The notes beneath the pieces were generated by a model, which was given only the letters and a program-made list of their open reading frames with translations, ran no database searches and was not told the origin of the DNA. Below are positions 45,041 through 54,705 of a DNA stretch of 64,000 bases, one piece after another. Both the position numbers and the translations under genes were made by a program. The first letter of the stretch is position 1, and every line of letters starts with the position of its first letter. Origin of the DNA: Zizania palustris (Eukaryota; Streptophyta; Magnoliopsida; Poales; Poaceae); NCBI GenBank assembly GCA_019279435.1, contig JAAALK010000287.1, forward strand, positions 86,013,532-86,077,531. The letters are read 5' to 3'.

Positions 45041-46760
45041 ATTAAAAGGACAGCCTGCAGACGATGCCTTCCTCCTCCGTGTCTACTTGTCCCTGCCAGT
45101 TATAATACTTCGAAGGAAAACAAGGGATAGTGTTATGTTGCGGAGGGTGCTCTGATTGTGATACATATGGAGCCCACGGGGTCCCCGCCCAATTGTATGG
45201 CGGAGGCATCGGTGGCTCCAGCGACATCGCCCATTGTGAGCCAAACACATTACCCGGAGGGGGGCTCGGCTAGGTCGACGGTATCTCCAACCATATCAGC
45301 GAAGGGTCCTTCCAGGCTGGAGTCACGTTCAGCCAATGCGGGCTGAAGCCTCCCACCAGATGGTTCATCCAGAGTGGAGATGGGTCTGGCTCTTGGGGTC
45401 CGAACCTGTTCGGAGTGGAGCTCGACCACTGGGGTCCGAGGCCACTGTATGGAGGGTTCCGCCGCTGGGGTCCGAAGCCACCATAGGGGGTGTTAGGCCA
45501 CTTTGGCCTGAAGTCATCATGCAGAGGGTTTGGCCATTGTGGTCCGAAGCCACCATGTGGAGGTTTTGGCCACTGTGGTCCGAAGCCGCCATGCGAAGGG
45601 TTTGGCCACTATGGTCTGATGCCACCATCCGACTGCTTTGGCCCCTTCGGTTGACTTAGCTTTTTGGCATGGGGGCCTGTTTCCTTGGCTTTTCTTTGGT
45701 GTTTTTTAACAGCATCTGGTATGTCACCTTTGGCTTCTTGTGAGCCCTAGCCGAAGGAGGTGTGCTAACATTCTGTTTCCACACTCCTACTTCAGGGTTC
45801 ATAGGTAGGAGTGTGCGTGTACGTGATTCTCCAATAATGACCACTTTCCCTTTAGTTGACTCGGCCTACTCCAACCGAATCAGCACTTTCTTTTCGTCGA
45901 GGTCGACGGTGTTCACAGGAAAGGGGTCTTTGTCAAGCTTGATCTTTGGAGTGGGGTCTATCTTCAATCGTCCTTCCTCTATGGCCGATTAAACCTGTCG
46001 ACGAAAAACATTACAGTCGTTAGTATAATGCGAATGTGAATCATGCCACTTACAGTGTGGGTGTTTCTTTAGCTCGTCGACAAATGGAATGACTTGGCCT
46101 TTAGACAACTTGAGAAGCTGGTTTTTCAAGAGGAAGTCAAATATTTTATCACACTTAGTTATATCAAATGAGTATTGAACCTCACTAAGCTGATTCTTGG
46201 TGGGAGACGGCAGTAACTCAGAGCAAGTAAAAGGTTTGCTTTTAGCGTTCCAAACCCATTCGGCCGCGTACATGTCGGCCGAATCTTCTTGTTCCTCTAA
46301 TTCTTCTTCATTAGAGTGTTCCATCATGTGGACTTCAGCCCTAGGCTTGTTAAATGTCTTAATGAACCTTTTATCCTTGGTTCGGCCTTCTCGGACCAGA
46401 GCCCGTTGCAGGACCTGGCTAACCTCTAAAAAGTGCTGGTTGTCTAGCCTTTCTTTAATTTCAGAGCATAACCCACTAAAAGCTAGATCCGCCAAATCCC
46501 TTTCTGAAATATTAAGACTAAAACACCGGTTTCTGGTATCCCTAAAGCGCTTGATATATTCAGAGATGCTCTCGCTAGACTTCTGTCTAACCGATGTCAA
46601 GTGTGAAAGCCTAAGTTCTGTTTCACCCGTGTAGAAGTAGTCGTGGAATTTATGTTCTAATTCAGCCCACGTTTGGATAGAGTTCGGTGGGAGCGCGAAA
46701 AACCAAGTGAAAGCGGTGTCGGATAGTGAGAGAGAAAATAGTCTAAGTTGTAAAAGCGTC
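45041..46760 (-). pseudogene. gag: Inverted copy of element G gag
   Basis: On the minus strand this gives the gag core and C-terminal region of G: SIQTWAELEHKFHDYFYTGE, then SESISEYIKRFRDTRNRCFS, a conserved Cys/His segment HPHCKWHDSHSHYTNDCNVF (46050-46000), then VDLDEKKVLIRLE and a repetitive tail. Two stops interrupt (about 45987 and 45870). Positions 46048-46760 mirror 60290-61002 in the right arm; 45041-46047 has no mirror there, so this copy keeps sequence lost on the right. The left edge at about 45040 abuts Tat-2 3' sequence. Confidence 0.82.
45430..45640 (-). repeat. 36-bp in-frame tandem repeats in G gag-protease region
   Basis: Repeats of about 36 bp encode a 12-residue unit of the form GGFGPQWPKPPH on the minus strand, five to six copies with changes. 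The overlapping plus-strand ORF is a shadow of the repeats. Confidence 0.75.
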
Positions 46761-47255
46761 TGTTGGGGGAAAATATCCCATCTTCGGGGTTATTGCCGTA
46801 ACAGCACAAAAGCAGATAATGGATTCGAAGGTTTCCAGACGTCCATCTTCGAAGATACCCTGAGTCAAACTCGAAGTATGAAAATAGGCATTGGTTCGGA
46901 GTATATATTCGAACTAAGGCCTTTTGAGATCTTTATTGCCAGCTAAGATGGAAGATTTATCTTTTATAATACTAGATTAGTCTTTTACCATTTTAGCCCT
47001 ATCAAGGGTACCGAATAGTTTCCACTATGTCGGTTGTAATAGAGGGGTAAATAGGTCTTTTCCTTAATTTTTGAGCCTATAAATACCCCCAATTTCACCC
47101 TGTAATAGGGGCCGAATACAAATTATTCAATACACACATTCGAACTATTCTAAGTTATTATCCTTTCGGAGGCTTAGAACAGTTCCCTTCGCAAACACTT
47201 CGTTTGTTAGTTTCTAATCTACAGAAACCTGTTAGCGTAATCTTTTACGCCAACA
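46761..47255 (+). repeat. Tat-2 5' LTR, inverted copy in the left arm
   Basis: 495 bp, mirror of 59795-60289. Followed by primer site TGGCGCCGTCCGTGGGGA at 47258-47275. Confidence 0.93.
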
Positions 47256-47257
47256 GT

Positions 47258-47275
47258 TGGCGCCGTCCGTGGGGA
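47258..47275 (+). other. Primer binding site, left-arm Tat copy
   Basis: TGGCGCCGTCCGTGGGGA two bases after the LTR; one base different from the Tat-1 site. Confidence 0.75.
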
Positions 47276-47317
47276 ACCTAGTCCAAAAAACTTCGTTCTC
47301 TACCAACTTCTCACATC

Positions 47318-48982
47318 ACGCCTCCTAAGCGGAGCGCACCTCGTAACCCTGTTCGGAGGTCTTCTCGGATCTCCGGAGAGACACCATCTGACACGGTTGA
47401 GGTCGGAGGGCCTTCGACATTCCCTCCTCCTCAAACTCCGGAAGGAGTTTCCATCCCTCGAAAATACGGAGCTTCTCCGCCAAATCCTTCCATACTTCGA
47501 CCACCTGGAATCCCTCTTCCACCTTCCATCCCACTTCGAACTGATCCTACTAGTTCTCAAGACCCGGAAGATCCTTCCAGAGGAGATGAAGATAATCTTG
47601 GAGATATGGCCACTCAAATGGCCAACCTTCAAGCTGAAGTAGCAAGATGGCGGCAAGAAGCTACGAACAGGCTTCGCTCTCAGGCCATCCCAGCTATCCC
47701 AGAAGTGCCCGAAGATGACGAACCAGGTTATCCCGAAGCCCCGGAGAACGCCTCCTTCGATAATGAATCTCCGCTGCATCCTGAGCTGCAGAAAGTTCGC
47801 TTTGATCCAAAGTTTAAGACTTCGAAGCTCTGTAAGTATGCTGGAGATGAAGATCCCGGAGAGTTTGTTCATTCTTATGCCCTAGCAATTGAAGCTAGCG
47901 GAGGAGTTCGAGACACCATGGCGAAGTGCTTCCCTTTAGCTCTTCAAGGAGTGGCCTTAAGGTGGTTCTGGTCATTGAAGCCAGGATCAATCAATTCATG
48001 GGGGCAGCTGAAGAAGAAGTTTGTAAGCAATTTTCAAGGCACCTTCGTGCCTCCAATGTCAACGGGAAGCCTTTTCCAGGTGAAGCAGCTCCCCGGAGAG
48101 ACATTGAGGCAATATTTCAAGCGCTTCGCTCATACGAAGTCGCAGATCCGGGGGTTGTCTGCATCTTCAGTAGTTGATGCAGCTCGGGAAGGCGTCACTC
48201 ATCAAGGCCTCCTAGATAAGCTTCATCGGAAAAGCATCTCCTCGGTCTCTCAGCTGATGTCATACTTCGAGGAGTATGCGAGGTCGGAAGAGGGTTGGCT
48301 TCGAAGAACTGCAGCTACTTCATCCATATTGCAAGAAGTTAAAGTAGAAGTAAAAACTTCGGCACAGCCGCAAGAACCAGTCTTCGAAGTTCAACATGAT
48401 CGGAGAAGGGGGCAAAAGCACCCTTGTTCTGAAGTCTTGAATATTGCACCCCCACAGAAGTTTACACAAAGAGCTCCACAGTCTTCGAGGAACAAGGCCA
48501 GCGGCTGGAGGCCGCCAGGGAAAACGGTTGGCAAAGGCCATACCCTTTTCTGCTGCATCCATGGTGAAAATCGAAGCCATGCAACTGATACTTGCAAGGC
48601 TATACTTACTCTAAGAGGAGAGTATCTAGAAAGAACTTCGGGTCGAGGTACTACCGACCAAGTTCCAGCTGCAGTGCGCCCAGAGCCGGTTCAGGCTGTG
48701 GCGCGGATAGAAAACTTTGATGCCCCAAGACACCCTCCAGTGGCCAATGTTATGCCACCTCCGAAGCAAGAGGAAGGGCAAGACCGAGGGAAAAGAGTAG
48801 TCCTCCCCATCTCCGGAGGAGGTACCCTCGGAAGCATGTCAAAAAGACAGCGAAGAGACTACGTCAGAGAAGTAGGCCATATTGGGACTTCGTCGTCTGC
48901 AGCTGCAATGCCGGAGTAGTCTCATGTACCGATATCCTTCTCTGTGGAGGATGCACCTGGCATTAAGCTCCCGCATGCAGAC
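47318..48982 (+). pseudogene. gag: Tat gag, left-arm copy (truncated by Tekay LTR)
   Basis: The gag frame begins at ACG 47318, where Tat-1 has ATG; the same frame passes through MATQMANLQAEVARWRQEAT at 47606 and stays open to 48919, about 534 codons. The core motif VKQLPGETLRQYFKRFAHTK lies near 48080-48140, and a CCIHGENRSHATDTC knuckle-like segment near 48550-48595. A TAG at 48917-48919 stands where Tat-1 has TGG. At 48983 the Tekay LTR cuts in, just before the protease. Unlike Tat-1 it keeps the 86 bp segment around 47890-47975. The start and stop lesions are shared with the right arm, so they predate the duplication. Confidence 0.87.
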
Positions 48983-51900
48983 TGTAGCGCCCCGATTTAA
49001 CAAAATCGAGACATTATTGAATTTCCATAGAAAAACAATAATACAAGAGGTTCATCATGCGACAACGTACATACGATAATATCCATGGTACGCAGACCAT
49101 ATTTATTACAACATTGTTTTAGTAAAAACAGTAATAAGATAATTTAACAGCGGCATGATGAACGTCTTCTTCAGGATCTTTCTTCTCGACTGGGTCGCTA
49201 CTCCAGACCGTCTTCAAGATAAGCATCCTCTGTGGGGTCCAACGGGTATGAGTACAAAAAGTACTCAACAAGCCACCGCAAATGCAAATAATAATGCAGG
49301 ACAATAAACAAGGAAGGATAATGGCTAACAATGCGGAATAAAGCAGTTGCAGTTATGGCATTTAGTGTACTCATATTTTAATCATGCGGAAAGTAAACAT
49401 GAACATCATCAACATCAACTAACTCGAGGAGTACGTTTTACCTCCTCGCACAACAGTCCTTACATGTCAATCCATCATGCACATTCATATTCCAAGTAAA
49501 CTAACTGGGGGATGTCACGCAACCCGCCCTTGACCGTGTGCTCGGCTTTTCGAAAAGATTTAAGACTCTGATCAGAGATGTACTACTGTACCCACAAGGC
49601 ACGCACTCATCTCAACGAGATGACCCATTACACGGGAACTCGTGCCAAAACCTCAATATGAGATGTTCCAAGCGATAACCACCCGCTCTAGGTTTCGCCG
49701 GCGCGCCGGGCCGCATCCCGGCTAACGTCGCACCCCCTTTTGCGCCACATTGGTACAAGTCACCCGCAGGTGCAACTTGACCCATCTCCAAATGGTGGCC
49801 TCGGTTTGGAACAACCCATACCTTAGTTAGGACTTACCCACTAGACTTGTGGTTAGTACGTAAGTGTATTGCAACGGATCCCTCAGACCGGTCCTTATAG
49901 TGCCCCGGGTGCGACTGACCAATGCCCTAGCTTGCACCCGGAACCCACCATGCATACACTCACAACCATGACTCATCACCAACAGAATTTCCAAGGATAA
50001 GAAGCAACGGGGATCATATAATAGAACCAGTTTGCTACGACTCATTTTTATCCTATAGCGGCCGTGTCAATACATTGGACACTAGCTAATATCATTGATC
50101 ATATGGTGACAAGGAGGTTAGGCGAGATAGCATGGTTTGGGTTGCACATCAAGGTCGGGGGATCCTAAATAAATATAATGTAAGGGTTCATTTGACTAAT
50201 GCATATACATAACCTATGTGTTTTAGCGATAGTCAATTCAAACATGGGTTCAATATGTTCAAAAGAATTGTTTGGTGACTTGCCTTGTTCAGCGAAAGGC
50301 GAGGGAGGGACTTCCGAGAAGTATTCCGGCTCCTCGACGACGTCGTAGTCTTTTCAATAATAATAAAGCAAAATAAAAAGAGTACATTTAATCAAACAAT
50401 ATAACATTACATTAATAGCACATAAGTTACTGTTGATTTGATTAAAAGTAAAATAATCTCCATTGTTAAGGTTCTGAAATTTATTTCACAATTAATTTTA
50501 AAATGAATCAAAATGAATTATTGTTTTTCATAAAAGGGTTTCTAAGTGTGAATAATACCACATTAAGTTTTCTAATTAATTTAATATGAATGATTCAGAG
50601 AAAACTCTGTGGTTCTAATGTTAAACAGAAAAGAACAAATATATAAATTTTCTGGAGTTTAAATATTTAAAATTGCATTTTAATCCTAAGGGCATTTGAA
50701 TACTTATTTAAATAAACATGAAAATGTCAAAGTAAACCTACTGTTTTTATTGCATAAATATGTAGAGAATAATTTTAGGAATTTTCTGAAATTGGAATGG
50801 TAATTTTTAGAGTTCAAATGCATTAGATATGAATTTTACATGTTTAAAAGCATTTCTGGAATTTATTTTCAAATTTTAAACCCCTCGGGTCCACGGTGAG
50901 CCAGGCCCACGGTGAACCCGCACACTGTGCGCGTGCGCCGGGTCGATCTGGACCGTCGGATCCAGATCCGACGCGCGAGGGCGAGGTGGGACGCGTAAGT
51001 GGCTACGGACGGCCAGGATTAAAACGTGCGAAGGGGTACCACGTGGACGCACGAGATTAACCGCGGGGTTTTAAAACTAACGGACGCACGAGATCGCACC
51101 GTACCGCTTCACTCAGATCCGACGGCGCCGATTAAATCGCACGAGGGATTAAATCTGGGCCGTTAGATCTGGATCGCACGGCGTGGATCGAATCCGACAC
51201 GGCACGGGTACTCGACCCGTGCCGGTCGTCTTCTCCGACGACGGCGAGCGGGCCAGCGGCCACGGCGAGCGACGGCGACCTAGTCTAAGGCCTAAAACGG
51301 AACGAGGGTGCTACGGGGATCACGAGGGTACCTCGGCGGTGAGAAAAGGTCGACGGAGCGAGGCCGGCGACGAGCGGGGGCGGTGGAGGTGTTCGGGTTC
51401 TGGACGGCGACGGCGATCCGGCGAGGGTTGTCGTCGACGGAGTGGTGGCCGGCGTTGGGGAGGTCCCAGCGGTCACGATGGTGGCGAAGGCACGGGCGGA
51501 GGTGGTCCGGTGCGACGGCGAGCGGTGGCCGGAGACGAACCAGAGGGAATGCGCTAAACGGCGAATTGTGGTTGCTCTGTTCGGTCTGAGTGCGAATGGG
51601 CGTGGGGGTCGAACGCGGTGAAGGCCAGGGGTATAAATAGTGGCGTCGGCGAGGGTTGCATACAAGGAAAGCCGAGGGGGAGGATTTATTCGCTGGCGAG
51701 GGCTCGGTCATGCACGGCAGCGGTGATCCCGTGGCTTAAAGGCGTGTTTTAACGGGGGGAAACGGTCGGCGCGACGCGGGGGACCGAGTAATGGCGGCAA
51801 TTTAATGGGGGACGAGCCGGCGAGGCGAATCCGAGGGCGAGGTCATCGGCCGGCGCGATTTGGGGGCGGTGGCGCGAGGTTGACGACGGGACTGACGAGT

Positions 51901-52361
51901 GGGGTCCACTGGCCAGTGAGCGCGAGCGAGCGAACGGGAAGGCTGACGGGTGGGGCCGCGGTGTCGGGTGCACGCGCGAGGGGAAAGTTTCGGCGCCGAC
52001 AGGTGGGGTCCGTTTGTCAGCCAGAGGCGAGCGCGGTAACGGGCTGGGCCGGCCGGGAGAGAGAGAAGGGAGGGAGGGGAGCCCATTACTGTTCTAATAC
52101 ATTTCTGAATAAAAATAATTCCAGAAAATAGATTAAAATATTAGGGCTACTTCCAAGGTTGATAAAAATTTATAAAAATTCCCAAAATTATATTTTGGTC
52201 TTAGGATCATATACAAAACGTTCCACCTCCTAATTTGGTCATCTACTCCATGTTGTAGTTCAAAAGGGTAAAAAGGGGATTAAAAGTATTTTCTGAAATA
52301 ATAATTCCAAGAAATTGAATATAATAATATTTTTATTGTTTTGAAAATTTGGGGTGTTACA
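48983..52361 (-). repeat. Tekay-type LTR, left copy
   Basis: 3379 bp on the minus strand, TGTAACACCCC at 52361 down to GGGGCGCTACA at 48983. The junction with the element interior is natural: polypurine tract GTAAGGGGGATAGGTT at 52362-52377 directly abuts it, so this is a 3' LTR in sequence terms. A TATA box (TATAAATA on the plus strand, TATTTATA on the minus) lies at 51632-51639. The core 51200-52090 is strongly GC- and CpG-rich, and ORFs there are spurious. Confidence 0.93.
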
Positions 52362-54695
52362 AACCTATCCCCCTTACAAGAATCTCGTCCTCGAGATTGG
52401 AACGTTACTCGAATAGCTCGGGGTATTGGGCTTTTAGCTCGTCTTCTTTTTCCCAAGTGGCTTCTTCTGCGGGATGGTTGTTCCATTGGACTTTGCAGAA
52501 GTGGACGACGCGACTTCTGGTTACTCTCTCCTTGGTTTCCAAGATCTTGACGGGTCTCTCTATGTAGGTCAAATCTTCTTGGACATTGAGCTGCTGAAGG
52601 TCGGCTTGCTCGGTGGGTACACGGAGGCACTTTTTCAGCTGAGAGACATGGAACACATCATGAACTCCTGCCAAGGATGGAGGCAGTTCAAGTTGATATG
52701 CCACTTCTCCTTGTCGACGGAGGATCTGGAAAGGTCCGACGTAGCGGGGTGCTAGTTTGCCTTTCATGTTGAACCTTTGAGTGCCACGGAGGGGAGTGAC
52801 TCGGAGGTAGACATAATCGCCCTCCTCAAAGCCTAGGTCTCTCCGGCGGTTGTCGGCATAGCTCTTTTGCTTGGATTGGGCTGCCTTCAATCGGTCTCTT
52901 ATGATCTTAACTTTCTCTTCAGCTTCTCTCAATAAGTCAGTCCCAAACAGTTGTGATTCTCCGGTTTGATCCCAGAGCAACGGTGTTCTGCACTTACGCC
53001 CATAGAGTGCTTCGAACGGGGACATTTGCAGGCTGGCTTGATAGCTGTTGTTGTAGGAGAACTCTGCATAAGGTAAGTTCTTGTCCCACTTTCCGCCAAA
53101 GTCTAGAGCACAAGCTCTAAGCATATCCTCCAATATTTGGTTGACCCTTTCGGTCTGACCGTCGGTCTGTGGATGATAGGCGGTGCTAAAGTTCAGCCGG
53201 GTGCCGAGTTCCTCTTGAAGGTTCTTCCAAAACTTGGAGGTAAACTGACTCCCGCGGTCAGATACAATCTTCTTAGGAACTCCGTGAAGGCATACGATCC
53301 AGGTCATATACAACTCAGCCAACTTGGCGACGGTGTAAGTTGTCTTGACCGGAACGAAGTGAGCTACCTTGGTGAGTCGATCGACGATCACCCAGATAGA
53401 ATCATGACCAGCTTGGGTCCTGGGCAGTCCCGTGATGAAGTCCATTCCTATCTCTTCCCACTTCCATTCAGGGACCTTGAGAGGTTGGATCAGTCCGGCA
53501 GGTCTCTGATGCTCTGCCTTGACTCGCCGGCATGTGTCGCACTTGGCCACATACTCAGCTATTTCTCTCTTCATGCTGACCCACCAGTATTTTTCCTTCA
53601 GGTCTTGGTACATCTTTGTACTCCCGGGATGGATGGAGTATAGAGTATCGTGGGCTTCTTGAAGGATGAGAGTCTTCAGCTCAGGTAGGTTGGGTACGCA
53701 CACTCGGTTTCCGAACCAGATGGTACCATGTTCGTCCTCGGAGAATCCGGGGGCTTTACCCTTCCTCATGTTTTACTGGATCTCCAGGATGTCCGGGTCT
53801 TCCTTCTGCTTTTCTCGGATCTGGTCTATTAAGACAGGCCGAGACTCCATGGCAGCGAGGTACTTTCGAGTGGTGATCCCCAGGTTTAGCCTTTCCATCT
53901 CCTTATAAAGTAGAGGAGCTTGGTCTTGAATCATGATGGCATTGCAGTACCCTTTTCGACTAAGGGCGTCTGCCACCACGTTCGCTTTGCCCGGATGATA
54001 ATGGATGCCCAAGTCGTAATCCTTGATCAGTTCCAACCATCTTCTTTGCCTGAGGTTCAGATCTGGTTGGGTGAATATGTACTTGAGGCTCTTGTGGTCG
54101 GTGAAGACCTCACACCGATTTCCCACAAGGTAATGTCTCCATATCTTCAAGGCATGAACCACGGCTGCTAGTTCCAGGTCGTGGGTTGGGTAGTTCAGCT
54201 CATGTGGTCTCAACTGCCGGGAGGCGTAGGATATCACCTTCCCTTCCTGCATTAATACGCATCCCAATCCTTGACGAGAGGCATCACAGTAGACGTGGAA
54301 GTCTTTCCGGATGTCTGGCAGAGTCAGAATGGGGGCTGATACTAGTTTCTTCTTGAGGGTCTGGAAGCTTTCTTCGCAGTCGGGGGTCCATTCAAACTTC
54401 ACTTCCTTCTGCAGAAGTCTGGTCATCGGCTTGGCGATCTTGGAAAAATTCTCGATGAACCGGCGGTAGTATCCGGCCAATCCGAGGAAACTCCGGATCT
54501 CGGTCACGGTCGTTGGCTGTAGCCAGTTGGTTACCGCTTCCACGGTGGTTGGGTCCACTGCTATTCCTCCGGCAGATATAACATGGCCGAGGAACTTCAC
54601 CTCGGACGACCAAAATTCGCATTTGCTGTATTTGGCGTACAGTTGCTGCTCCCTTAGCTTTCCGAGGGTCAGACAGAGGTGAGTCTTGTGTTCTT
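52354..54695. other. Unique spacer of the palindrome
   Basis: 2342 bp present once in the window, carrying Tekay RT-RNase H and integrase on the minus strand plus the last bases of the left LTR terminus. It is naturally continuous with the left LTR and artificially joined to the right LTR at 54695/54696. Confidence 0.9.
52405..53769 (-). CDS. pol: Integrase with chromodomain (Tekay-type chromovirus)
   Basis: This inserts element cDNA into chromatin. The 454-residue ORF has an HHCC zinc region (H-x-H in AHDTLYSIHPG, C-x2-C in CDTCRR, residues ~40-80), and a catalytic core with D (MDFITGLP), D (IVSDRGSQF) and E (GQTERVNQ). The C-terminal GPFQILRRQGEVAYQLELPP segment leads to a chromodomain (ERPVKILETKERVTRSRVVH, VQWNNHPAEEATWEKEDEL, ~395-450), which places it among chromoviruses. 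The frame is continuous with RT-RNase H upstream across one TAA (53773-53775). The ORF itself is undamaged. Its 3' end lies 28 bp before the polypurine tract. Confidence 0.93.
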   Translation of the reverse strand: MRKGKAPGFSEDEHGTIWFGNRVCVPNLPELKTLILQEAHDTLYSIHPGSTKMYQDLKEKYWWVSMKREIAEYVAKCDTCRRVKAEHQRPAGLIQPLKVPEWKWEEIGMDFITGLPRTQAGHDSIWVIVDRLTKVAHFVPVKTTYTVAKLAELYMTWIVCLHGVPKKIVSDRGSQFTSKFWKNLQEELGTRLNFSTAYHPQTDGQTERVNQILEDMLRACALDFGGKWDKNLPYAEFSYNNSYQASLQMSPFEALYGRKCRTPLLWDQTGESQLFGTDLLREAEEKVKIIRDRLKAAQSKQKSYADNRRRDLGFEEGDYVYLRVTPLRGTQRFNMKGKLAPRYVGPFQILRRQGEVAYQLELPPSLAGVHDVFHVSQLKKCLRVPTEQADLQQLNVQEDLTYIERPVKILETKERVTRSRVVHFCKVQWNNHPAEEATWEKEDELKAQYPELFE

Positions 54696-54705
54696 CCCAA
54701 ATTTT
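53773..54705 (-). pseudogene. pol: Reverse transcriptase C-terminus and RNase H (Tekay type), 5' truncated
   Basis: The fragment starts inside RT, downstream of the catalytic YxDD: IWEEHKTHLCLTLGKLREQQ, then CEFWSSEVKFLGHVISAGGI and FLGLAGYYRRFIENFSK. RNase H follows with D (YCDASRQGLG), E (THDLELAAVV), D (FTDHKSLKYI) and D (VVADALSRK). The 5' end is cut at the palindrome junction; the codons K-I-W lie within the 10 bp shared with the LTR. Protease, gag and most of RT are missing. The ORF ends at a TAA just before integrase, in the same frame, most likely a single mutated codon. Confidence 0.9.

Larger units (their letters stand above)
46048..52353. repeat. Left arm of the large palindrome
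   Basis: Each position x pairs with 107050 minus x in the right arm: for example 46048/61002, 46761/60289, 47255/59795, 48983/58067, 51632/55418 and 52131/54919. Only one base of net shift appears near the inner end (52350/54699). Contents left to right: G gag (minus), Tat LTR, Tat gag (plus), Tekay LTR (minus). By translation the two arms differ at only a handful of residues. Confidence 0.95.

Noticed and set aside
45336..45659. Plus-strand ORF with WPLWSEAT repeats
   Set aside because: Shadow of the 36-bp in-frame repeat whose coding strand is minus, within the G gag-protease region.
51183..52131. Candidate proteins of 94-139 residues, repeated at 54919-55867
   Set aside because: Both are the same Tekay LTR core in mirror copies. 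The compositions (Pro/Arg/Ser-rich) follow from GC content, and no conserved domain is visible.
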